This document shows positions 24,101 through 31,908 of a stretch of 64,000 nt of DNA, piece after piece. Position 1 is the first letter of the stretch. Each line of letters opens with the position of its first letter. Under the pieces are notes generated by a model that was not told the origin of the DNA, did no database searches, and saw nothing but the letters and a program-made list of their open reading frames with translations. This stretch comes from Cliona cf. orientalis (lineage: Eukaryota > Porifera > Demospongiae > Clionaida > Clionaidae): the NCBI GenBank assembly GCA_963930775.1, contig OZ005689.1:7913569-7977568 (forward strand). Reading direction: 5' to 3'. The position numbers and the translations under genes were made by a program.

Positions 24101-24811
24101 GGCAGTACATGTAGTTGCCAGTCATTGATGATCAGTAACATTCATCACTGAGCTACTGTGTGCCAGAGTTGATGGGGGTGCTCTAGCATCCTAAGCACCC
24201 CCTGGGGACACCACTAAGGATGTCAGAACTCTTTCTCGTGCAAAAGACTCACCCCCAGGGCAACAATTTTGCGCCTTGCTTGCCCCAGGGTGTGGTAGGT
24301 GGGATGTAACCTTGATAGTGCATAATGAGTCCACTAATATAATATGCACCTGTCAACATTATGCACCACCGTATCCCTCTCCCGCGCAAAACCAAGGGGT
24401 ACCAAGGGGTTTTTACAGGAGAAGCTGAATCAAGGGTGGGCATTTGACTTTTCTGACGTAAACTAGGGAGTGTGGCTCACACGATTACGATTGCCACGTC
24501 ACAACAGAAGCAGCATGAAAGCAATTAAATCCCCTGTGTTCCCCTAGGTCCTGAATAGGACTGCAAATGTTGCTCTGACCGTGGGGTAATTGAAGTGATC
24601 ATTCAGGAGGGAGATACTGGAGCATCCCCAGTTTAGTATTATGGGTCAATCATAGATATTAGTATTATAGCTAATTGAAATTACCGGTTGTAGGGCTTTG
24701 TAAGGGATTATCCAAGTTAAGTGTAGCGCACTGCGGCTGTGCCTGGGCGTCTGACAGTAGACAGAGGGAAAGGACGAATAACGCAACTGCAACGAACCTC
24801 GCCATCATCAT
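5927..24811 (-). CDS. glypican, GPI-anchored proteoglycan core
   Basis: Nine exons join in phase: 24811-24685, 22033-21869, 20978-20917, 20804-20762, 14006-13971, 13164-12530, 11097-10959, 10566-10387 and 6147-5927. The total is 1608 nt, or 535 aa, the normal glypican length. In order: signal peptide; an LPVCSTNSLQCCTRE motif matching the glypican N-lobe double cysteine; helical N-lobe; the SFCSRCTHRIPPLC cysteine cluster that marks the family; a CNCWDG motif matching the conserved CWNG; then VNNPVV matching NNPEV; a GPI signal (small residues DGSGAA, hydrophobic tail to the stop). Glypicans sit on the outer membrane leaflet and, when modified with heparan sulfate, tune Wnt/BMP/Hh ligands. 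Few SG dipeptides are visible, so glycanation is uncertain. The intron between exons 4 and 5 carries a 6.7-kb transposon, and the last intron (4.2 kb) is full of repeats. Exons 3-5 are short and their donors are the weakest part of the model. Confidence 0.88.
6320..7060. repeat. left arm of fold-back repeat in glypican intron 8
   Basis: Positions about 6790-6985 are the reverse complement of about 7530-7790 (shared TACCGTCGTCACGTCAC, CCAGTGGCTATCACG, and TCCGTACTGTCGCC). A 6340-6440 segment belongs to the GTCTGTCGTCTG repeat family also seen at 7.86, 8.34 and 9.9 kb. No protein-coding sequence is supported. Confidence 0.6.
7060..7790. repeat. spacer and right arm of fold-back repeat
   Basis: The right arm (about 7530-7790) mirrors 6790-6985 and contains an internal tandem duplication of a roughly 50-bp unit (CTGGAATGGCGACGGTACGG occurs twice near 7590 and 7642). 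The arms and spacer make a roughly 1-kb non-autonomous fold-back element. Confidence 0.6.
7855..8235 (+). repeat. GGGGTAA/GTCGTC repeat family, copy 1
   Basis: Starts at a TTACCCC...GGGGTAA palindrome, then CGGTTGTGTC, a run of GTCGTC, AGCACAAAAACCGCC, and ends near AGAGCTCTAGT. The same order of blocks recurs at 8337-8670 and, inverted, at 9614-10028. A partial relative lies at 43768-44010. No ORF is conserved among the copies. Confidence 0.6.
8337..8670 (+). repeat. GGGGTAA/GTCGTC repeat family, copy 2
   Basis: Same block order as the 7.86-kb copy: TTACCCC palindrome, a GTCGTTGTTGTTGTC run, CACAAAAATCGCC, TCTAAGCGACTCGTAA and CGGCGAAAAACTGGCTTCA. Its distal end (near 8660) lacks a clear inverted repeat, so I cannot give a TSD. 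Confidence 0.6.
9614..10028 (-). repeat. GGGGTAA/GTCGTC repeat family, inverted copy
   Basis: Reads inverted relative to the 7.86-kb copy. It starts at AACTAGAGCTCTGTAGAGC and ends at the GGGGTAA palindrome near 10020. The AACTAGAGCTCTxTAGAGC terminus occurs again at 43768 and, inverted, at about 8955. Confidence 0.6.
10387..10566 (-). CDS. glypican exon 8 (CWDG motif)
   Basis: Acceptor CCACTCCACAG, donor GTGAGA. Phase 1 at both ends (180 nt). It encodes five cysteines and the CNCWDG motif that corresponds to the conserved CWNG of bilaterian glypicans. Confidence 0.87.
10959..11097 (-). CDS. glypican exon 7
   Basis: Acceptor TTTTGGCAG, donor GTAAGA. Enters in phase 0 and leaves in phase 1, matching its neighbours. 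Encodes the helical C-lobe segment starting DVALLTHMC. Confidence 0.85.
11619..11687. repeat. near-perfect hairpin of the TCGTCCCCAGG family
   Basis: About 33-nt arms (CTCGTCCCCAGGCTCCCGTC and its complement) with almost no loop. Related termini recur across the window, for example at 25.18, 30.54, 36.00 and 39.28 kb. Confidence 0.8.
12530..13164 (-). CDS. glypican exon 6 (core cysteine cluster)
   Basis: The largest glypican exon (635 nt). It enters with a 2-base remainder after a CTTTGCAG acceptor and ends in phase 0 before GTACGT. It holds most of the helical N-lobe and the diagnostic cysteine cluster (SFCSRC, PPLC, NTC, QAC), followed by the FVDGLRGEFDNLW segment that aligns with the invariant glypican tryptophan region. 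Confidence 0.9.
13248..13470 (-). repeat. tRNA-derived SINE (minus)
   Basis: Read on the minus strand it has a consensus A-box TGGCCGAGTGG (13319-13329), a B-box GGTTCAAATC (about 13277-13287), and ends in a long T run. Its 5' part matches the plus-strand copy at 2.08 kb. It lies in glypican intron 5. Confidence 0.75.
13402..13592. repeat. tandem CCCAGCCCCTCC repeats
   Basis: About three imperfect units of 55-60 bp, each with ACTAACCCxGCTA, CAACCCAxxCCC and GACCTCCCAGCCCCTCC. The first unit overlaps the 5' end of the SINE. Confidence 0.6.
13971..14006 (-). CDS. glypican exon 5 (36-nt microexon)
   Basis: Acceptor TTAATTGGCAG, donor GTAAGG, phase 1 at both ends. It encodes IKHYANLNAS, which fits the LRxYYxGxNL segment conserved in glypicans directly before the exon 6 sequence. 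The acceptor lies only 17 bp from the end of the inserted transposon. Confidence 0.65.
14292..17371 (-). CDS. Tnp2/EnSpm-like transposase
   Basis: Ten exons: 17371-16858, 16749-16521, 16421-16309, 16119-15857, 15799-15626, 15591-15474, 15407-15210, 15115-14958, 14890-14835 and 14766-14292. They sum to 2298 nt (765 aa) in closed frame. The N-terminus is acidic and Ser-rich. Then comes the LYPGSSLTFFESHLQVFQFALRH-type region (start at about residue 62), a C-x2-C pair (FCCSSC), TLNTDGVSLF, GLWFGRSKP, a WGCTYCEDEG zinc-binding-like pair, DVMHCVFLGV, and near the end YTRVTKRNSYTVCYKDG. These blocks are those of the large invertebrate transposase family usually filed under EnSpm/CACTA. Role: excision and reintegration of the element, in the nucleus. 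No stop or frameshift was seen. Exon 9 (56 nt) is the least certain. Confidence 0.82.
17372..17653. promoter_or_regulatory. divergent promoter between transposase and BEN gene
   Basis: 282 bp between the two start codons, rich in CG (CGCGTG, GATCGCGCG) with duplicated GATGCGGTCCGCG blocks at about 17440 and 17471. No TATA box is evident. The head-to-head layout implies shared control, which is an inference. Confidence 0.5.
17654..20165 (+). CDS. BEN-domain protein with duplicated N-terminal module
   Basis: Ten exons: 17654-17684, 17832-18122, 18190-18467, 18525-18689, 18748-18828, 18888-19157, 19243-19383, 19454-19595, 19697-19927 and 20005-20165. Total 1791 nt, 596 aa, in frame throughout. 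Exons 2 and 3 each encode a similar module of about 75 aa (HCLIEWDE, NVKSVDGDSE, RSRWVEYPGKLLA). Exons 4-6 are low-complexity with basic runs (RKKRKT, KKRR) that look like nuclear signals. Exons 9-10 (residues about 467-596) hold a BEN-like domain (LPSEAAVALFHS, FAKKLLDVFFSEEELA) and a C-terminal CxxC segment (RCRTCRRKL). BEN domains bind DNA or chromatin proteins. Here it probably helps the transposase or its targeting, an inference from linkage within the same inverted repeats. Confidence 0.82.
20762..20804 (-). CDS. glypican exon 4 (43 nt)
   Basis: Acceptor TATATGTAG, donor GTAGGT, phase 0 in and phase 1 out. It encodes VGGNYLYVV, plausibly the YGxLY segment of glypicans. The transposon begins 50 nt downstream in the following intron. 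Confidence 0.5.
20917..20978 (-). CDS. glypican exon 3 (62 nt)
   Basis: Acceptor TTGTTGGCAG. It encodes YMQVLEKTHEDSNQTAMITT, matching the conserved FKELLxxSExSLxxMF helix. The proposed donor GTGTAC is weak and an in-frame TGA follows two codons later, so the 3' end is uncertain. Confidence 0.55.
21190..21700. repeat. intronic repeat with GAGCGAGC hairpin
   Basis: Starts with the hairpin GGAGTGAGCGAGCGAAGCG, whose 3' half is its complement. The following 450 bp (CG-rich; splice-like sites at 21370 and 21491) show no recognisable protein and lie inside glypican intron 2. A similar GAGCGGAGCGAGC hairpin sits at 61.58 kb. Confidence 0.4.
21869..22033 (-). CDS. glypican exon 2 (double-cysteine motif)
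   Basis: Acceptor ACACATAG, donor GTGAGT, phase 1 at both ends (165 nt). LPVCSTNSLQCCTREY aligns with the conserved VCPQGYTCCTxEM of glypicans, followed by an amphipathic helix ending EQLMQ. Confidence 0.85.
22141..22514. mobile_element. MITE, TATGGC termini
   Basis: Inverted ends ACCATATGGCGGGTAATTTT and its near complement AAAATTACCTGCCATACGGT bound about 370 bp of non-coding sequence in glypican intron 1. The target duplication is not clear-cut. Confidence 0.6.
22801..22860. repeat. short CCCAGGCC hairpin repeat
   Basis: CTTCCCCAGGCC near 22812 and GGCCTGGGGATGAAGC near 22843 form a small inverted pair of the same family as 1-50 and 11.62 kb. Confidence 0.5.
22899..23510 (+). pseudogene. 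unassigned coding-like fragments in glypican intron 1
   Basis: Three short segments read open and are bounded by splice-like sites: about 22899-23015 (LPRPLAIDDHYRIFGTVRLC), 23170-23304 (proline-rich) and 23382-23508 (FDPYPVLKGG, DPGSWVSEATR). I do not recognise the protein. They lie on the strand opposite to glypican and may be remains of a mobile element next to the helicase fragment at 23.69 kb. Confidence 0.25.
23690..23905 (+). pseudogene. RecQ-like helicase fragment
   Basis: EKEQRQAIQPFIKGKDTFIA resembles motif 0/I of RecQ-type helicases (EQxxAIxxFxxGxDxFV). The Walker A region (GYGKFSQL for GxGKSxCY) is then in another frame, followed by LLPFKLL. So a frameshift separates the pieces and the Walker serine is changed. 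It is probably a decayed mobile-element helicase. Confidence 0.45.
24685..24811 (-). CDS. glypican exon 1 (signal peptide)
   Basis: Three consecutive ATG codons start at 24811, followed by a strong signal peptide (FVAVALFVLSLCLL, cleavage near DAQA) and the first mature cysteine. The exon leaves in phase 1 at GTAATT and joins exon 2 to give TTGSNLPVC. Confidence 0.78.
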
Positions 24812-25176
24812 CTGTGCGCAATAACCGACCATGTATATACATGTACCAGAGGAGAGTGAACACGATCACGTGCGCACAAAAAGTGGGCGTGTTGTCCCAT
24901 AATTATGGCTTCGGAAGGCGGTCAATAAGCCCTTGATTATACGTAGTAAATCACGATCTAAAGCCTTATTTAAAAACGGTTTTAAATCTGAAAGCAAGTT
25001 GAAATCCATGGGAAAATAAGATACTGAGTGCCATACCCCGCACGTCCACCCTCGAGAAAATTCAAAACCAGTATCATGGCGCAGTCGGCTTCTTTCACTG
25101 TTACAACATTAAAACTACACGATTCATCTAGTTCACGAACACAAATATTCTAGTTACTATAATTATTATCAGTGTT

Positions 25177-25233
25177 AGTCTCGTGCCCAGTCCCTCCTAC
25201 GCAAAATTAATGTAGGGGCTGGGCACGAGACTA
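25177..25233. repeat. hairpin of the TCGTGCCCAG family
   Basis: AGTCTCGTGCCCAG and CTGGGCACGAGACT are inverted around a loop of about 25 nt. It lies just outside the left end of the Tc1-like element. Confidence 0.7.
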
Positions 25234-25489
25234 GTATCAGTTTACATACATACAGGGTTTTGCACAATTCTTGCAACAGGGGATTGTGCTAACTTCCAAA
25301 TATGGAAGTAGATAGTCAAAGGCAGCTTTAACTTACAGTTTACATAAGGACATAAACATACACACCAGTGCAGACAGACAGCACTGCATGTGGCCACACA
25401 CACACAGGTGCACACATACATATGGACCACACATGCACAAACAGGCTAGAATAGGCTTGGGGCACTTGGTATTAAACAAGAAGGATTTT

Positions 25490-26688
25490 ATGATGTCTTG
25501 TGAGCCAAAGAGAACATCAGCTTATTCAAATGACCTTAGATGGCGTATGGTGTACATGGTGGAAATGCAACATAAACCTTGTCGTGAGGTGGCTGAAAAT
25601 CTAGCAGTTGATCCATCTACTGTGTCTAGAACAGTCAGTCTTTTCAATGAGTCTGGGAATGTTAACAAAAGGAAGCACCCACCAAATAAAGGCACTGCTG
25701 TATTAACTGAAATAGATAAGCTGATTATCATGGAGACCGTGTTAGAAAAGCCAGAGGTGTACATGCGTGAGATCAGGGACACACTCATTAGTGAGACAGG
25801 CACAGAAGTAGATATCAGTACCATCTGGAAATTTCTACAAATCTCAAATACCGTATAGCTGGAAATTTTCGAGGGAGAAAACTTTCACGGATCGGTAGGA
25901 AAGGAGCATTTCGCGGAGAAAACTTTCGCGGAACGTTAAAACTGGTCGCATAATGGGTGTGGCATGCCTAGAATTTCGTGGAGAAAACTTTCGCGGATGG
26001 CTGAAAAATCACGAAATTCGTGAAAGTTTTCTCCCTCGAAAATTTCCCGCTATACGGTATCACTAGACAAAAAATGGTCCTGGTTGCAAAACAAAGGAGT
26101 GATTATCTCAGGGCTGCGTATGCTCAAGACATGCAAATATTCAATGGCCATCCTGAAATGCTGATATTTATCGATGAAACGGGAAAGGATAGGAGGAATT
26201 GTATGAGAAGATTTGGTTACAGTGTGCGTGGTAAGCCTCCTGTATCTAAGAAACTCCTGGTACGGGGTCAGAGAGTGTCAGCCATAGCAGCTATGTCTAC
26301 CAATGGGATCATTGATTGCCACACTGTATCTTCCTCTGTTAATGGTGACGAATTTATATACTTTTTGCAGCATGTCCTAGTTCCACACCTCCAACCATTT
26401 AATGGAGTAAATCCTCACAGTGTAGTTGTGATGGATAACGCCTCAATCCATCATGTGGATAGGGCTGTGCAACTTATTGAGGCTACTGGAGCACTAGTTC
26501 AATTCCTCCCACCTTATAGCCCCGACCTCAATCCAATTGAGGAAGCTTTTTCTAAGCTTAAATCAACATTACAAGCCAATGAACAATTATTGGACATTAT
26601 TGATTGTGAATCACTTGTACTGTGCGCATTTACAGCAATTACACAAAATGACTGTAGACATTGGATAGAACACGCTGGATATTTTTAA
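25490..26688 (+). pseudogene. Tc1/mariner DD34E transposase split by a MITE
   Basis: The N-terminal part (25490-25848) has a helix-turn-helix (CREVAENLAVDPSTVSRTV). The C-terminal part (from 26060) carries the catalytic triad: IDETG, MDNASIHH and NPIEE, with 34 residues between the second D and the E. The reading frame stops at a MITE inserted at a TA. Removing the insert plus one TA (209 bp) leaves 990 nt, a continuous 329-codon frame plus stop, so the gene was intact before that insertion. In its present form no full-length transposase is predicted unless the insert is spliced out, for which I see no evidence. Confidence 0.85.
25851..26057. mobile_element. 207-bp MITE in transposase, TA target duplication
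   Basis: Ends CCGTATAGCTGGAAATTTTC and the complementary GAAAATTTCCCGCTATACGG, with inverted repeats of more than 40 bp including GAGGGAGAAAACTTTC. TA lies on both sides (25849-25850, 26058-26059). Internal GGAGAAAACTTTCGCGGA blocks repeat. Confidence 0.9.
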
Positions 26689-26824
26689 TTTAAGTGACAT
26701 CACTTCATGGATTTTGTACAAGAATTGATGATTTTCATCACATCCTAAAGTGTTTGCTGTCTAACTAAATTTTATGGTATATACATCAAGATCAACAATT
26801 ACAAAATTCTGTCATCAAAAGGAG

Positions 26825-29800
26825 TCATTTAATCTCCTTGAGGGTACGCAATATTTTTTCCTTTTGCTCCAAAAATTCTGTCTCGCTGAGCACAGCTTCC
26901 TGATATAATTCATTAAGTGATTTTAGATCCTCCAAACAGCTCCTGCGTAGTTTAGCGGAACTCATTGGCGAAAATGAGTTAGAACCAGGCTGTTTTACGT
27001 CGCTGGAACGTTTGCTAGGTGAGCCAGTAGGTTGTGGAGGCTGAACGGCATATGCATTAGCAAAAATGGTAGCAGCATTTACCAGTGCATCTCCTATATT
27101 ATTAGTTTTTTTCTTAGCAGGAGTTGGAGAACCAGTAATGAGTGGAATTGCAGGAGGATTGTCATAATCATCATGGCGACCTTTATCAATCATCTTTGCC
27201 CATAGCCTAAGCTTGGGGTTTGCCATGTCGGGATGTTTACTCTTTAGCTCCTTAAGGTACCATTTAATTGCGTGGGCGTGAGCGTCAGGAATGGCTAATT
27301 CAATTAGCGAATCGTGAAGGGGCGTGGCCGAAGAGGCCATACGAGTGCTTTTGGTCGAAGGTGGGCATGTCCAGAATCGGCCAGGGATGATTATGCGCGT
27401 GTAATTAGCGACCGGAAGTGGCCCCTGAAGAAAAGGCCGGTAATTGCCCACATCAAAGCAAGATCAAAGCATTCTTGCTTAACTATTAACCGCAACGACT
27501 TAAATTAAAACACTAAGTAGAAAAAAAAAAGATTTTAAATAATTAATTCAGGGGAGAACTGGGAACACTTGGGGACATAATTTTTGCACCGGCGCGCAGA
27601 ATGGATCGAATGCAGAGATTTGACCTTTACGAATTTTGATTCACACCTTAGAATTAAAGTTACGGCCCTTTGAAGTTTCCCCATATGTTTGTACAGGGAA
27701 GCCATGCGTTTGCAATGTTTCCGCCCACGCGCACATAAACGTGACGACCTTTACCAACTTTTTGACAAAATTGAAATTTAGGCTGCCTGCTTGCATTGTA
27801 TGGTTCCACTATGCACCCAGCTCGATTATATGGTGGTTTTTGGACAATTTTTTTTTTCTGCTTAGTGTTCAGGTCACCTTGTTAAACACTAAGTAGAAAT
27901 TACACACTAAGTAGAAAAAAAAAAAATATGAAAATTCATGGGGGGTTTGGGAGCACTTGGGGAGATAATTTTTACATGGGCACGCAGAATGGGTTTTGAG
28001 TCCCGGTGTGCGTTATTTAGAAAATCGCTAGTCCAGTACATGCATAGGCTACCATGGAGCTGGTATTGTATCCAGAGACTTGCTGAATGGATGAGGAAGC
28101 AGTCACAACAGTAACTCTCCCGTTTTTGCTGAGAGGTAGGTGGGGTAGTACAGCTATAGTTTTACATTTTGTATGTGTGGATCAGTGTGTGGGAAAATAC
28201 ATCTAATTGAGCTCTAGAAACATAACTAACTAAAATTGTTTTGTGCTTCTCCCCTAGCCTTGTGTGTGTGCTGTGGTGATCTTGAGTACTAGTACAAAGT
28301 AACGTGTTACAGTGGCCACAGGTACTGAACCTCTTCCCCTAGCCTTGTGTGTGTGCTGTGGTGATCTTGAGTACTAGTAGGAAGTAACGTATTGCAGCGG
28401 CCACTGGTATACTGAACCTCTCAACACTGATCATATACTCTGTGTTTTCTAGGCTCTATTAGGAGCATAGATGGCCTTGTTTCCGATTGTATGGGTATCC
28501 AGCTCAACTATGTGGTGGTTTCTGGACAATTTTTTTACAGTAATACTCGGGATGACTATAATAATATTACTATACTGTAGCGTGTGAATATTATATACAT
28601 GCATGTTTCTAATTATGTGGAACTTTTTGTGCTTAGTGTGCATGGTAGCTCCTTAGATGATTTCCAGCAAGCTCTAACTGCGCCTGCAGCGCAGTTAGAG
28701 TGGGTGGAAATCACCTGAGGTACTTGGTATTGTTACTATGGTATAACAATGCTAAATCGTACAGGCACTGTACATTGATTAAATTATTGTGGGCTAGGGT
28801 AGCTGTTTTGAACATGACTTGACTATTTCCGGGATGCTCTACTCTACTGAAGAATGGTTTTAGTGACATTAGATGTTGTTACCATAGTAATACAGTGGAA
28901 CCCCTCTATAACGGCCACCATTGGGGAATGAGGTAGTGGCCTTTATAGAGGGGTGGCCTTAACTCAGGGGTTTTTTCCATAAATTGATAAAACAACAACA
29001 CAACTTGAATTATGCAATAAAATATTAAGTAGGATTAAAATATTCTTTAAGTGTGCTCTGCCTAGCAGAGTTAAGGCTTGTACAGTGAAGGAAGGTTAGC
29101 CTATTGTAAACTGTACTGACTGATGATTAATAAAAAAAAGTAGGTGGAGCTGGCCGTAGTATGAGATCATGCGCACTAATGATCGTTAAAGTGGGTAGAG
29201 CTGGCCGGTGACGACCTTTACCTTGGCTAAAGTGGGTGGAGCTGGCCGTAGTGCAAGGTCAATACGTATTGGTGAGCATCATTTGGGGCCACAATACGTG
29301 GCCGTTGTACGGAGTAGAGGGGTGGCCGCCAACCAGGGGTTTCTTAAGTACTATCTTATATGGAGATGCAATCGGGACCAAGGTGAGTGGCCGTTATAGA
29401 CAGGGCGGCCGCCCATCAGGGGTGGCCGTTAAGAGGGGTTCCACTGTATATACCAAATGTACATAAAGTATTGCAGTGTATATATGTGCATGGTAAACAA
29501 TCAATGTAAAGTAAGCTTAAGTGCATATTAATTTGTGCGAACCTATATACAATGCAGGTACGTATACTTATGTGCCGCAGTTTTTTTTTTTTCTGCTTAG
29601 TGTGCATGGTAGCTTGAAAAAAAAGAATTTAAATAATTAAATAAATAATCTAATTCATGGGGGGTTTGGGAGTACTTGGGGACATAATTTTTACATGGGC
29701 ACGCAGAATGGATCGAAACTAGAGATTTGACCTGAAAGAATTTTGATTCACGCCTTTGAATTGAAGTTACGGCCCTTTGAAGTTTTCCCATATGTTTGTA

Positions 29801-31908
29801 TAGGGAAGCCATGCGTTTGCTATGTTTTCCGCCCACGCGCTACGTGAAAAACGGGGAACCCCCGTTAGGCGCGCGCACACAAACGTGACGACCTTTACCT
29901 ACTTTGGTCAAAATTGGAGTATAGGGTGCCTGCTTGCATTGTATGGCTCTACTAAGCATCCAGCTCAACTATGTGGTGGTTTTGGACAATTTTTTTTTTC
30001 TGCTTAGTGTTCTGGTCTCCTTGAAAAAAAAAAAAAAAAAAAAAAAGGCTAATTAGGCCTAATTAAGCATGTGGGCGTGTTCCTGGCACTGTGTGGAGTG
30101 TGTGCATGTGCGTTAATGCAGGTTTCATTGCTTCCGATTGGGCGTGGCTTCACAGGCCAGTGCTTGGACATCGGGGCCGGGGACTTGGCTGCGGCGATAG
30201 GTGGGCGTGTCCCGGATGCGGTAGTGACCTTTGAACCCGTCCAGGAGGCTTTGGGGGCGTGGCAGGAGGTCAAAGGTGAGGCCATGTCTGTTAATGAGGC
30301 ACTGTACGGCGGTGCGATCGAGGGGCCTGTACGGCTGGACGGAAGCTGACGATGGTTTGAAGCGGATGTGGTTGCGATGACGTGTTGTTACTCCGCCCAC
30401 ACAGGAAATGAGGTGAGCTCTTGCGTGGGCGGTGTGGCAGAACGGCCTCCAAGTGTTTGTGTGTGTTTTGGCCTTGAGGAAGCTGTGTGTTTTAATTGGG
30501 ATTGATTGTGGGCTTCCGGTGGACATCCGGTGGTTAGTTAGTCTCGTGCCCAGACCCCACCCTCGAGGAGGAAAAGGGTCTGGTGACTTTGGGCAAAAAG
30601 CTTGGTCCAGTTGACGACCCGCGGAGGAATTTGCGCGTCCCAATCAGATCGCAGCTTTAGCCCAGTCATATGACTCGCTAGCCGCAGGAATGTAGCAGGG
30701 CCATTGCCCGCTATATAAATTTGAATCGCCTACGCAGCCTTACTGGCCAATCAGATCCGAGCTTTATTCAAGCGCACCCGTATAGGCGCGCGCGACCAGA
30801 GCCGGCCAAACCAAGAAAACTGCCCGAAGTCACCAGACCCTTTTCCCTCCTTTTGAGGGTGGGGTCTGGGGACGAACTAGTGGTTAGTAGGCACTTGATT
30901 GAGAATGGTGGTCCTTGGGGAACAGGGTGGGGCTGTTTTGGGCGTGGCCTGGCCCCTCCCTTCCGGCTCGGCTTCCGGTCCATGGAGGATGTTAAATGAA
31001 CACTTCCGGCTCTAGCAGCCACACCCCTGAGACCTGTGCAATTAAAAGGGCGTGGTTACACAACATGCACCTCACTAATGACTTTGATGTGGTTTAGGTG
31101 TCATATCCCCCACCTCACGCCCACGCAATTTAATGGTACCTTAAATATGATATCCACATTGTCTAGCTCTAAAGAGGCGCCAGCAGACGCTGTAGCACTA
31201 TCAGTTTTCCTTTTCTTCTGGGGGGGCTCATTGCTAGGTTGCATTTGGAGAGTATCACACCACAGGGTAATTTTTGATGACATTGGAAATGTTTTGTACA
31301 TAACTTGCAGATCCTGGTCTTCAAATATCCATCGTTTTACATTCCCCTCTAAGGTAAATGAACCAGTTATGAAACAGTGAGTTCTAAACTGACTTTTAGG
31401 AGGAACTAGATCTAATTAGCTCTTTGTTTCATAACTGGTACATGTTTCATAACTGGTTCACTTCCCTTATATAGCCCATTTGAAAATCATCGGTATGAGG
31501 AATATCTTGTGGGAATGATTCCTGTAGTTTAGATCTGAGTGATGTAGCACTCTGAAACAGTTGTGATGTACCATGCCACATTCGTACTACAAAATCACTT
31601 TTTTTCTTGGGATTTATTATTTTTACATGATACGTGTACGCACCACTAGTCGCAGCATTTGGTGTGGGTTGTTGATGACTCAGAGTTGAACCAGCTCTCC
31701 TGCCTAGCCCTGACTCCTCTGACTGGGGAAATTGTACTCGAGGGAGCGTACCTGTGGGAGCCTGCTGTGTTATGTTGAATGCCATGGGGTTGTTGTGAAT
31801 GAAACGATGATCCTGGTAGTAATGCCAGTTTTGTGCTGGGTTAGCACCAGGAGCCCCAGCATATTCAAACGGAGATGGCCCAAGAATATTGTGCTGAGTT
31901 GGCTCCAT
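26825..31908 (-). CDS. transposon accessory protein, nuclear, SHOCT-like C-terminus
   Basis: Three exons in phase 0: 31908-31462, 31346-31140 and 27250-26825 (1080 nt, 359 aa). Exon 1 ends and exon 2 begins a beta-rich, ubiquitin/PB1-like segment (YHVKIINPKKKSDFVVRMW, MGYIREGNVKRWIFEDQDL, TLWCD). Exon 2 has a nuclear signal (PPQKKRKTD). Exon 3 has HPDMANPKLRLWAKMI, GRHDDYDNPP and a SHOCT-like end (LNELYQEAVLSETEFLEQKE). It lies inside the Tc1-like inverted repeats, convergent to the transposase, so it is best read as a second element-encoded protein, perhaps for DNA binding or regulation (inference). The second intron is a whole TTAA-type transposon. If not spliced, the protein would end early. 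Confidence 0.65.
27511..27867. mobile_element. CACTAAG-ended MITE, copy 1
   Basis: Ends CACTAAGTAGAAAAAA and TTTTTTCTGCTTAGTG. Internal blocks (ACGGCCCTTTGAAGTTT, GCGTTTGCxATGTTT) recur in the copy near 29.62-30.01 kb. No coding sequence. Confidence 0.6.
27905..28638. mobile_element. CACTAAG-ended MITE, copy 2 with insert
   Basis: Starts CACTAAGTAGAAAAAAA and ends at GTGCTTAGTG. Shares the GGGGGGTTTGGGAGCACTTG block with the other copies. It includes an 85-bp tandem duplication (28251-28335 and 28336-28420). Confidence 0.5.
28893..29446. mobile_element. Tc1/mariner-like MITE, TA duplication
   Basis: 554 bp between TA dinucleotides. Inverted ends start CAGTGGAACCCCTCTxxAAC. The interior repeats a GTGGCCGTT/GGGTGGAGCTGGCCG theme and has no conserved ORF. 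Confidence 0.8.
29590..30013. mobile_element. CACTAAG-family repeat, copies 3 and 4
   Basis: CTGCTTAGTG ends occur near 29590-29603 and 30000-30009. The interior (GGGGGGTTTGGGAGTACTTG, ACGGCCCTTTGAAGTTTT) matches copies 1 and 2. A run of about 23 A follows at 30025. Confidence 0.55.
30537..30888. mobile_element. MITE of the TCGTCCCCAGACC family
   Basis: Inverted ends of about 50 bp: TAGTCTCGTGCCCAGACCCC...GGTCTGGTGAC on the left and the complement ending GGGTCTGGGGACGAACTA on the right. About 350 bp, GC-rich, no gene. Confidence 0.72.

Larger units (their letters stand above)
27256..31140. mobile_element. piggyBac-like TTAA element forming an intron
   Basis: A 3885-bp unit with TTAA at 27252-27255 and 31141-31144 and about 27-bp inverted ends beginning GGTACCATTxAATTGCGTGG (one mismatch). 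A TTAA duplication is the piggyBac signature. No transposase was found, so the element is non-autonomous. Its interior is stuffed with other repeats (CACTAAG-ended repeats, a 554-bp TA MITE, a 350-bp hairpin MITE). On the minus strand its first bases give a GT donor and the TTAA plus next base give an AG acceptor. Confidence 0.82.

Noticed and set aside
26825..27451. A stand-alone 208-aa gene starting at 27451
   Set aside because: The first 67 codons read through the end of the TTAA transposon. The coding match starts at 27250, where an AG acceptor and matching phase join it to the exon at 31346-31140.
30049..31022. Several GC-rich frames of 80-172 aa at 30.0-31.0 kb
   Set aside because: They lie inside the TTAA transposon and a hairpin MITE, overlap one another on both strands and show no motif or splice logic.
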